Source of the DNA: Cladopsammia gracilis | Taxonomy: Eukaryota > Cnidaria > Anthozoa > Scleractinia > Dendrophylliidae | Length of the DNA stretch: 64,000 bases | Direction of reading: 5' to 3' | Assembly (NCBI GenBank): GCA_022457155.1 | Contig: JAJGOT010000219.1 | Span: forward strand, 700,001-764,000 | Part shown: in pieces, positions 48,148 to 59,800 of the stretch | Position numbering within the stretch: the first letter of the stretch is position 1 | Layout: every line of letters starts with the position of its first letter | Notes under the pieces: model-generated | The model's input: the letters and a program-made list of their open reading frames with translations, nothing else | The model's database searches: none | What the model was told of the DNA's origin: nothing | Program-made: the position numbers and the translations under genes

Positions 48148-48717
48148 TTAAATATGTAGTGTTTGTATGTGGCTGGGACCAAACTAAGTGTCTGCTTATC
48201 TGAGGTCTTCGTTAGTGGAGGTTTGACAAACAAACAACATTAGACGGGGAGAGGAGGGAGTTGAGTGCGAGCGACCTCTGGCCGTCTGAGCCACGACAAC
48301 ACTAATACATTTTCTTGTGGTTATTCCATTTCTTAAATTTAAAAAAATGTAGATTTATTTAACCTTATTTGCAACTTAAACTTCAGATGTAAGTTATTAG
48401 ACATATAAATATAAGTTGTATTAAATAATTATTGAATTCATGTGGGCTTCAAATAAGGGTCTTACGAGTTAAATTCAGATCTACCCACGTAGCAAATAAT
48501 TTATTTTTGTGGTCAGATTATTTTGACCGTTGTCCTCAGTAAAAAATTAATGCTTTGAAGGATTATAATATTATTCAATATTATCCATGTAACATGTAGT
48601 GTAACAGTATATTAGAACTGAAGTAGTGTATTGATTCAATTGATGGCCAGCTTTCTGGTCAGACGGTGTTGCTGTCACTAATAAAATCCAGTACTGAAAA
48701 ATGCCCTCTATTTGCTA

Positions 48718-48954
48718 CAATTATAGTTGAGCAAGACACAAGCGATATTTGGTGACAAAGTTTTGCCGTTAAAACTACGTTGTTGCCAAGGGCAACTTGC
48801 TACATCTCCAACGGTAACGCGTTTTGTTACTGATGACGTCCAATGACAGACAAGTTATCGTTGGAAACGTAGCAAGTTGCCCTTGACAACAACATAGTTT
48901 TAACGGCAAATCTTGTCACCAAACATCGCTCGTGCCTTGCTCAACTGATAATCG
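48718..48954. mobile_element. 237-bp MITE with long arms, uninterrupted form
   Basis: TA-flanked; CAATTATAGTTGAGC on the left and, reversed, CGATTATCAGTTGAGC on the right. Inner arms TTGCCGTTAAAACTACGTTG are inverted around a central GATGACGTCCAATGAC. Intact version of the element disrupted at 20,984-21,503. Confidence 0.65.
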
Positions 48955-49152
48955 TAGTATGCTAGAAATTATTGTTGTGATTTTTGAACAATTTTAAGTC
49001 AAACCAGACCAAACTTACAAGTAGATAGAGAGTAAGCTGGCAGATTTTCCTTCAAATTCTTCGACTGTGAGCAGTGTCATTTTTCCTTTAGATAGTCAAG
49101 CGAGCACTGCACAATCTACAAGCAGTGAGCAGCAAAGGTGCAAGGAACTAAT

Positions 49153-49306
49153 AGAGCATTTTCACTCACATGACCTTCAGTCCCGTGGGACTCGAATGAC
49201 AAAGGCCATGGCAGCCATGTTGGTGTTCCTAACAAAAGAAGTTAATTAAAATTCTTTTGTACGGGAACACCAATATGGCGGCTATGACGTCAAGTGAAAA
49301 TGCTCT
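49153..49306. mobile_element. 154-bp insertion, AT duplication (copy 2 only)
   Basis: Copy 1 reads GAACTAATAAGGGC (about 21,708). Here AGAGCATTTTCACT and its complement bracket 154 bp, with AT on both sides. A 2-bp AT duplication is reported for ISL2EU-type elements (family knowledge); the assignment is tentative. The interior also has GGGAACACCAA facing TTGGTGTTCC. Confidence 0.7.
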
Positions 49307-50054
49307 ATAAGGGCACAAGCTCATAGATTGTGCACTTACACACTGACTAAAAGAAAAAAAAGAGATTCCTCGCAGTCTACAAAGTTGTTGGAGCTAGGGT
49401 GGTGCAATTAATGAGCAGCAAGATGCTTATGTTTTTCTTGCACCTCGCTGGGTCCACTATTCTCACTGCATAATTATCTCAAAGCGGAGGTTTAGTAATC
49501 TCTTTGCATCCTCCCATGATTGTGCACGCTTGAAGTAGTAGTAATGCTATCTTTGAAGACAAATAACGACACTGCTGCTTTAGCCTTCTGTGACCTTGGG
49601 ACTTCCTAAGCCCATAGTCTCCTCACTCAGGTACCATGGACATCCTACCTCCTTTTGTCTCATGCCCCCTCCCTGCCAACATCAGGCTCTTTATTTCATG
49701 TTATAGCATTTTCACTTCCTCCTCCCTCCCCATCAGATGATTTGGACCTCAGTCCTTATATTTCAACCTCCTTTCCTGTTTTCAAGGCAAAAAAAAAAAA
49801 ACAGAATTCAGGTATCAGGTTTATTGGTTCTGTAAAAAACAGATGAAATACACAAGCAGGCAGCAAGTAAGTTCAAATAGAATCAGACCAGAAATGGTTA
49901 GAAAAAACCCACCCCCTTCGGCTCATAGCCTGAATTCATTTTATAATTCACGATTTTAAATTAAAAAGTGTGATTTTCATGCTCCATCTCAGAACAACCA
50001 TTCACTTTTTACTCTGTCAGGTTGTTTCCCTATTTCATACCAAACTGACTTAAC

Positions 50055-50300
50055 CCCCCAGGGGGTACTCCCCAAAAATACCAATACGAGCATCCTCTGC
50101 TGTACGGGTATGTGCCACCCAACGGGGTCGTGATTTTGGGGTATTCATTTTAGAGACGTTTTCTAGAACGGGGTATAATATTTCGAACGCACGAAAGCTT
50201 CAAATTATCAGCAGCCATCTTTCTAGAACGGGGTATTAAAAATTGATCGATTTCAAGAACAGGGTATCATTTTGAGTGCAAATTCTTTTTAAAACGGGTT
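50055..50300. mobile_element. GC-rich MITE remnant (copy 2)
   Basis: Counterpart of 22,461-22,762, missing the right 65 bp or so. It joins directly to GGTTCTCTATTTTCG. Confidence 0.5.
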
Positions 50301-50723
50301 CTCTATTTTCGAATTGTCCATAATACACTTTGTTTGTCCCCCAAATTTTGCATAAACTATTGTTTGTAAGTGCTCTTGGGAGGACTGTATATTCCCAAGA
50401 GCATTTCAATGCAAAATTTTGGGGGCAAACAAAGTGTATTTATATGGGCAATTCGAAAAATTATTAAAAATAGAGAATGGCTGAGACACCAGCGATGTCC
50501 AAAAGCAAAGTCAAGGATTTCATTGTCATTAATTGTAATCCTTTTGTAATTTTTATGATTTATCAATTTATTCAATTTTTGGAGATAGTAGCGTCATTTC
50601 CGTATTGTAGCAGTGGCGGCTTGCTTGGGTAACCTGTGGACAGGACGAAATTGCAACAGGACGCAGTTTTGGAGGAGAGTAGACTGGGAATGAAAATCAA
50701 CGCAAAGGTTCCTGGGAAGGTTG

Positions 50724-50734
50724 TTTGGCGGGAA
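50724..50734 (+). promoter_or_regulatory. E2F-type site upstream of SMC2 (copy 2)
   Basis: TTTGGCGGGAA at 76-87 bp before the ATG. It differs from copy 1 by one base, yet both are canonical E2F forms. Confidence 0.5.
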
Positions 50735-50810
50735 GGACGAGCGCCATTTTACAAATTTCTAACTGATGTTGTCGTTTCGTTGTATTTTGTAATCGCGCTC
50801 GTTTTCCAAA

Positions 50811-53800
50811 ATGTACATCAAACAGGTCGTTATAGACGGATTTAAATCGTATGCTCAGAGGACGACCGTTTCTGGATTCGATCCCCAGTTTAACGCCATT
50901 ACAGGCTTGAACGGCAGTGGTAAATCGAACATACTGGACTCGATTTGTTTCTTGCTTGGAATTTCGAACTTATCTCAGGTAAACCTAGTGTTTTCTTTGC
51001 GTTTGTTTCATAGTTTAGGAAGATCTTGATTCAACAATTACTGAACTATTTCGTTCGACCTGACTTTCGATTTCAAACCGAGCAGATCTAGATAATGCTG
51101 ATGTACATTGCATTCAATTAAAGCCAGCTACATTGCATAAAATGGTTTTACGCTTAGCTCACAATCAATCACATTGCATTCAAGCCAGCTACAGTGCATA
51201 AAATGGTTTCTCGCTTAGCTTACAAGCAATCACAGATAATTGAATGCGACGATCTCTACAAATACAAATTTTGTGACCACGGCCACCCACTATGAATCGA
51301 AATCTACATGTATTTGCACACGAGGGACTTAACATTTTGTTTTAAGCTTTAATATAAGCTTAATTTAAAAATATCTTTTATAAATATAAGTAAAACTTAC
51401 TGTACGTTTTGCATGAATTATGTCATTTTAAATTTGTAAAGCTCATTAATTATAATAGCATCTAAGTCTATATTTTTAAATTTATACACAAATCTGCACA
51501 GGTGCGAGCCAGCAGTTTACAAGAGCTTGTGTACAAGGGTGGACAGGCAGGAGTTACTAAGGCAACTGTAACAATTACCTTTGACAATACTGACAAGAAG
51601 CAAAGCCCATTGGGATACGAAACGTTTGATGAAATCACAGTCTCTAGGCAGGTAAGAGCATTTTCAAGTGAAAGATAATCCAATTTGTCATTAATTTGTC
51701 ACAAGCTACATGTAGTTAATGTATGTGAAATTGATCACAATGTCAATTATTTGCCTATCATGCACAGTTAAGGTATATATTCATTTAGCAAATCAAGGGA
51801 TTGAAAAACAGTGAACGAATATGATCGTCAATTGATATTTTGATATTACATGTAAGCACAGTGGTCAAGTTTGCTTTTATCAACTGTAGTAATTGATAGG
51901 GGCAGTACACAGCTCTTACAAGATCTTCTCTGATTTGCTGAGAAAACAATAGAACAAACAACACAACAATGGACCCTAGCCCTGAAAACAATAGAGCTGC
52001 GTGATACCCAGGTCCAATCAAATTAGAGGTTGTTACATGTAAGAGCTGTATGGTATCTGAATTGATAAGGTACATGTAAATTGGCCTACATAAAGATATA
52101 CAAATTCAAAAGCTGATGTTTAAAATGCTTACATGTACATGTAACCCTTTGTCAGAGTGAATCAAAATGTCAGCTTCGGAATGCTAGCGCACGAAATGTC
52201 AGCTTTTGAATCTCTTTACGGTGGCCTATTTACCTTATTAACTCAGTTGATCAATCCAATGTTCGTGTTTCAATACCCCACCGTCACAACACCACTGACA
52301 GTTTCTTTAGAAACCAACCCTTTATTGAACAGTCATCAAGTAGTGTTTAGCATTTCCAACTTTCATCCAGAAGGGCTTGTTTCCTAAGACAATAAACTTT
52401 ACTCCACAATGTCTCTCCACCCTGGTGTATCAATGCCTAACAGCAAATTAACAAGGTGCTAGGGGTGGTGCTGTTGTGGGTCACTTTACTCAAGATGACT
52501 TTGCCATTTCTTTTACTCATTGTCATGTGATCTGGATTGGTTTTCACTGCACGTGCACCGCAGTTAATGCGACCTCAGCACCTTCTATAAAATGCAGAGA
52601 GGGCTCAACAGTTTAACATCTCCTTCCCTGCCGAGCTCACTTCCTCAAGAGCATACAGTTACACAAGAGGAAGTCATGACTTTAAAATGAAACCTCATTG
52701 AGCCACAGTTAATGCTTATAAGTTCTCTTTTTTTTTGTAAGAACTATCCCAGAATGGAATGCCTTGCCATTTGTAGCTACTGTAAAGCTGGCTCATACAC
52801 AGCCTTTTACTTAGAAGTGTCAACGCTCTGTTATATCAGTGACACAGCCTTTCCCCTTTTGCGACCGCTGGCCATTCCATTGCCAAATTACACTGTTGTT
52901 CTCACTATAGGCAATTAATAGTAACAATTTGAGATTAAAAGATGTGCATAAACAAATAATCATCCATTACTGTGGGTGTTTCTTGGTGTTGCAGAAGCCG
53001 TTGTTGGTTAGCTTTTGTGTTGTGGTGTGGGTATTGTTCGGTGTCTTTTGAATCTTTTGTATTACGTCATTTGGTGCACCATCTGCAACACCAAGAAACT
53101 ACCATTACTGTAGTTATTATAAATTTTATTTATATTACTGAATGATTATACATGTATGTACTGTATATATGAACAATAGTTTAAAAAAAAATTAAATAAT
53201 TTTTAATGCATAAATTTCAGGTTGTCATTGGAGGCAGAAACAAGTATCTGATCAATGGATGTAATGCCAACAACACCAGAGTTCAGGACTTGTTTCGCTC
53301 AGTTCAGCTCAATGTCAATAATCCTCACTTTCTTATCATGCAGGTTAGTTCTGAAGGAGTTTCACGTTATTAAATCAGATTATTATTAATAATATTTAAG
53401 TGTGCGCATCAAAAAAACTCCATTCACTTAACAATGTCAAAAAAAAATACTATACATACAAAAACTAAACATAATCATGTTAAGATTATTGTTAAATCGT
53501 GACTCAAAATGTTCCTAAATAAAAAGTTTAAGTGCTGTCTAATCACAATGTTTAAGCGTCTTTGTCAAAGTGGAGTTAAATGTGGTAATTTACTGTATTT
53601 CTCCTTTAAAACAATGAAACACTTGCAGTGTAAATTATGTCATCCATGTCAACCCTGCTTATATGGACACTCTGTAATATGGACAGTCTCTGTAGTCGCT
53701 CTGGTGTCTGTATTAACAGGGTTTGACTGTATTTTTCAAACTGTTCGGGAGAGAGTTCCACAGTGTTGGTCCAAATTAAGAAGGAGGACATTGACTGTAT

Positions 53801-56800
53801 GCAACATACAGTAGTTCACAGTTGGAGTCATTAGGTGTCTATTAATTTTTATAGTTATATCTTGATGGTGTTTGAAACCACTGAATAGCATTGGTTAGAT
53901 TTTGAGTACTGTACAGCCAGCCTCACTTTGGCTCTTATGTGATAGGTCTCTTAGTGGCCCCCATTTTCTCCAACTGTCCAACTGAAGCACCTTTCCCTCA
54001 GTCAGGTCCCTGCCATTGCTGCAGAGGCCAGAACACACATGTACATGTACATGTACATGTATAGCCTTCCTCCCCTTGCCTTCCCCCAGGATTCGAAATT
54101 AACACTCGCAAACACGCAAAATACGAGTGGTTTTTGGAAGATGCGAGGCAAAAAATATCCTCCAGCAAACATTTGCGAGTAAGTATTTCTCTAATAAAAT
54201 TTGGAGTGAACGTTCTTGGAGAATGTCGTGGTGGTTTTTTTTTTGTTAGCCACTTGCCAGCAGCTTTACACGGAAGCTATGCGCTTTTATCTGTGCATTC
54301 ACATTTTGTTGGAATCAGCAACGTGACAGAAGAGAATGAATTTCCCGCTTTGTGAGTCGCTTTTGTTGTAGATGTCTAAAATAACCGCGCTTTTCAAGAG
54401 GACCTCGACCTCTTAAGACTACGGGTAATGGACGGACGATGACGTCTTGCCCGACAACCCGGAGCCGCCAAAGAAAAAACAGGACAATGGCAAAGAAGAC
54501 CACAAAATAAACAGTATACTATTTAAGTATTTCTATCTTATTTTCAGAGTCATCAAAGGCAAAAAGACTGCAAAAAAATAGCTAGTGACCTTACTAGTTT
54601 CGCTAGTAGAAAAAATCTTACTAGCAAAACTTTGCTAGTGGACTAAAAAATCAAATTGGACCCCTGTCCCCAGCCTAAAACCTGTCATCATTGGTAGCAA
54701 TTCGAACATTACATGTAACTTTGCCTAAATTTCATTTAGCCACATTTAATAATCCCTGATAAGCCATCTCTAGCTGCTATGGCAGCACTACTTTAACAGA
54801 GTTGCCTATACAATGTACTTTCGCCACAGCCCTTAGCATGGGTGTTAGTACACAAGGTTCTTGTTTAACCCGATTCAGTGTAACTTGTTATTTATTTATT
54901 TACTATTTATTTTTTTTGTTTGTTCCTTCTGTTTTTCAGGGCAGAATCACAAAAGTACTAAACATGAAACCACCTGAAGTAAGTTTACAATGTACTTAAT
55001 ACAGGACTTAATACTTAGTTTGATTAGTTAAAAACTATACAGTGAAGTCTACAATAAGGCAGATATATTTACATGTACCTTAGCAAGGTGTCTGCCTTAG
55101 AGCGGTGTCTGCCTCAGAGAGGTGTCTGCCTTAGAGCGGTGTCTGCCTCAGAGAGGTGTCTGCCTTAGAGCGGTGTCTGCCTCAGAGAGGTGTCTGCCTT
55201 AGACTGGTTTCTGCCTTAGATGTCCGCCAAAGAGCAGGGTTTTCGGTAACATTTTAAAGTACCGGATTCATTGGTGGAACAAACGGACTTGGGTGATTTA
55301 TTTACACTTGAGAACATTACATGTACATGAAATCCCTGAAAGAGAGGTGCCAACTTAGAAAGGAGTCAGCCTTAGAGAGCTGTCAGCTTTAGAAAGGTGT
55401 CAGCCTTAGAGAGGTATCAGCCTTAGAGAGCTGTCTGCCTTAGAGAGCTGTCTGCCTTAGAGAGCAGTCCGCCGTAGAGAGCTGTCTGCCTAAGAGAGCT
55501 GTCTGCCTTAGAGAGCTAATTGATATAACCTGATACTAGTTTGTTTCACCAGTTTGATTGTTAATGTTGGGGCTAGTCAAATGTGTAGAAATTTGCAGTT
55601 TAAAGTGCCTATAACGATTTTTTTTTTTATTTTCTTATCTAAATCTACACGTTACCGGTACGTTATGAATGTCTGCGAAAAATTTTTTTGATTTCGGGAA
55701 AACGTGAATTTTTTAATGATTTTTTAAAGTCTTTTAAATTTGCCGCCATTTTGGTCCACCATTCGCATTAGTCTCCTCTCGGTCCCTCTCGGTTAACAAA
55801 GGATCCGCGACGTAGATAAGGGAACACGTGACTTCAAACAAAGAAACTTGTGACTTCAAACAAAGGAACTGTGACGTAGATTAAGGAACATGTGAGCCCG
55901 TTGGCCTTGTTAACAGCGGGACGGGTATACCGCAAAAAAATAGGATTTTGAAGATTTGAAATATTCGTAAAAAATTCGCGTTTTCTGCAAAGCGCGAAAT
56001 TGTTTCACAGAGGTTTCTTGTGTGATGTTTACATTCAGATAAGAAAATAAAAAAATAAACGTTATGGGCACTTTGAGAGGTATTTTGAGAGGCATTTTTA
56101 ACTGCATGTATACGTTTTCAAGAGACGTGCGAGATAATGCAGTCAACATGGCCACACATTGTACATGTATGTTTCTGAGAATGATTATGTTTATGTTTTT
56201 AGATTTTGTCAATGATTGAGGAAGCAGCAGGGACTAGAATGTATGAGAGTAAAAAGCAGTCTGCACAACGAACTATCGAGAAAAAGGACAGCAAGTTACA
56301 GGAGATTGAAACTGTAAGAAAAGCTAGTTGAGAATATTAAATAATAGATTTCAACTTGAATTTATTGAAAGAATTAGCTCTAAATTCAGTTGGAAAACTA
56401 CATTGTAACAGTACCAAAGGAAAGTACTGCTCAGTAGCTTTCATTTGATTGGTCGCGCTTTAGGATTTCATCCACAGACTCAAAAGATAGAACCACCTTG
56501 AACAGCAAGTAGCCCAATATTAATGTAGCCAGAGCCCAACTTCATCGGCCCAATATTAATGTAGCAAGAGGCCTACATCATTGGCCAAATATTAATGTAG
56601 TAGAGCCCAACTTCATTGGCCCAATATTAATGCAGCGAGAGGCCTACATCATTGGCCCAATATTAATGTGGCTGAAGCCCAACTTCATTGGCCCAATATT
56701 AATGTAGCCAGAGCCCTACGTCATTGGCCCAATATTAATATATCCAGAGTGCAACTTCATTGGCCCAATATTTATGTAGCCAGAGCCCTACATCATTGGC

Positions 56801-59800
56801 CCAATATTAATATAGCCAGAGCCCAACTTCATTGACCCAATATTAATGTAGCCAGAGCCCTACATCATTGGCCCAATATTAATATTGCAAGAGCGCAACT
56901 TCATTGGCCCAATATTAATATAGCCAGAGCCCAACTTCATTGGCCCAATATTAATGTAGCCAGTGCCCAACTTCATTGGCCCAATATTAATGTAGCAGAG
57001 CCCAGCTTCATTGCCCCAATATTAATGTAGCCAGAGCCCTACATCATTGGCCCAATATTAATATAGCCAGAGCCCAACTTCATTGGCCCAATATAAATGC
57101 AGCGAGAGGCCTACATCATTGGCCCAATATTAATGTAGCCAGAGCCCTACATCATTGGCCCAATATTAATATAGCCAGAGCGCAACTTCATTGGCCCAAT
57201 ATTTATGTAGCCAGAGCCCTACATCATTGGCCCAATATTAATATAGCCAGAGCCCAACTTCATTGACCCAATATTAATGTAGCCAGAGCCCTACATCATT
57301 GGCCCAATATTAATATTGCAAGAGCGCAACTTCATTGGCCCAATATTAATATAGCCAGAGCCCAACTTCATTGACCCAATATTAATATAGCCAGAGCCCT
57401 ACATCATTGGCCCAATATTAATATAGCCAGAGCGCAACTTCATTGGCCCAATATTAATGCAGCGAGAGGCCTACATCATTGGCCCAGTATTAATGTAGCC
57501 AGAGCCCTACATCATTGGCCCAATATTAATGCAGCCAGAGTCCTACATCATTGGCCCAATATTAATGTAGCCAGAGCGCAACTTCATTGGCCCAATATTA
57601 ATGCAGCCAGAGCCGTACATCATTGGTCCAATATTAATGTAGCAAGAGTCCAGCTTCATTGGCCCAATATTCAGGTAGCCAGAGCCCAACATCATTGGCC
57701 CAATATTAATGTAGCCAGAGCCTTACATCATTGGCCCAATATTAATGCAGCCAGAACCCTACAGCATTGGGCCTGGTGCACGCTACTTGTGTACACGAGC
57801 GTAACACCGTGCTTATGCACCAATTCACGTTCTGTGAAAGGCACGGATTTCACGCAAAAGCACACGAGAAAAAAAACATAAAAGGCACCGACTAGTCACA
57901 GGTTCGGCACGTTTTACAGAATGCTTAGGCACAGTTTACGCCCATTTAGGCACGTGTTTCGGAAACGTTAAATTTAACTCGTCCGAAGGCAGCCAGATTC
58001 AGTCCGTAAAAAATATGGTTATCAGCGAGAATCGAAAGTGACAAGTCATAGTAATAATTCGGCTGACACGAGCAAGATAAACAAACGAGAATTGAGCGAG
58101 AACAGCAAGACATAATAATAATAATAAAGCATGATAAATGTGACCTTCCACGGGAAAACGTACACTAAACAGTTATCTGTTAAACGGCCTAAAAGCGTTT
58201 GATCGCAGTTCGGAAACTGCGTTAAAATGGTTTAGGAAAGCATTAGAAGCGTTGGAAAAACCGTTCGAATTTTCATCCATGCCGTTTGAAGCGTTTATAA
58301 AAAAAGCGTACAAAACCTTTTTTCCAGGCCGTTGACGCGTTGAAAGTGTTAGGAAAGTCGTTCAAATTATTCGTTCGGTCCACAGAGTTTAATACTTTAC
58401 AAAAGTCGTTTGAACAAAACATTTAAACAGCAGTTTTAAGGCTTACCTTCTCTGTAGTTTGATTTGACTTCTTCGTTCTTTGTTCTCGTGAATATTCGAC
58501 AAAATATCGCCGACATTTCGAGAGTACTCACAGTTTCGCATCGTTCTCATGATAACTCGCACACGAAAATTCGCAAAGCAAATTAAAAAAAGAAGCGAAT
58601 TTTTAGAAATTTCGCTGAAACGAAACGAAACACCGGTGAACTTTCCTGCCGAAAATACAAAGTGTTGCAGCGCCAGTTCGCTTAAACAAGGATTGTTTGG
58701 TATACTAGGAGTAATCGGAGATTAGGGCAGTGCGTTCGGCGGTTGAAAGGGGGGATTTTGTTTTTTCGTTATTGGGATAGATGAATATGTCTATGGCATA
58801 TTGTCAAATTAAGGGTTATTGTGTACTGTGAAACCTGTATTTACTCTGTGTATGAAGACGATAGGGAAAGTTTGGTAGCAGAAAAACAAATTAAATCCTT
58901 TGAAGTTTGTTGTAGTTGTCGGTAAAGAAAAGTGCTTGGCGGTCCCTTGGGAAAAGTGGAAAAAGTGCACCAAATTTGCATATGTCAAAACGGTAATGCG
59001 AAATTCGCAAGTATTTATATAAACAGACTATGCGCTTCTACAAATTCTCCGTTTTCTTTGTAGTTTCGCTCGCCAAATTAAGATTACGCTTTTCCAACCT
59101 CTCAGCCTTCATTTCCAAGTTTTCCACCGCGCTAAAAAATCACAGAAAGTTTGGAGTGTCTCCGGGAATAAATAAGCCACGTTTGGTATGGTTTCGCGAG
59201 CGTTCCACCGATCCATCCGCATAAGGGATGGACCATTAGAAAAGTGATTGGGGGGGGGGGGGGGGGGGGTGGGAACTTTGGGAGAGGGAAGAAAGTTTTT
59301 TTGTCCACCTAAGGTGGAAATCTTTTTTTTGTTTTCACTCGATGGCTGGAATATTTTTTTTTTTTTAATACTTTATTTTTTAATTTTCCTTGGGCAGATT
59401 TTTTTTTTTTGCAATAATGCGTGGGAATATTTTTTTTTTCTTAATAATTTACTGGGAAAAATTTTTTTTTTGCTTTTGCCCCACCCCCCCCCCCCCCCCA
59501 TCACTTTTCTAATGGTCCATCCCTAATCTCCATCAAAGTGAGAAAAACATTCGTCGCTTGATTCTTGCTCGTTTTCTGGCTTGAATCGCGCTCGTGTCCG
59601 GCCATAAATTTTCGAACGGGATGGCTTGAATATGGTCCGATACAAGCTCAGTCAAGCCATCCGAATGTCACGGCGGTACATATGTCTCCCTCTATTCTTG
59701 CTCAATTCTCGTGTGTTTGTCTCGTTCGTGTGTCGGCCGAATCATCGCCATGATTTGATTCTCGCTGATTAGCATATTTTATATGTTTTAGGACACACTA

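Noticed and set aside
59248..59526. Gly/Phe-rich 92-codon frame
   Set aside because: It lies wholly within the TAA-flanked MITE and reflects G and T runs.
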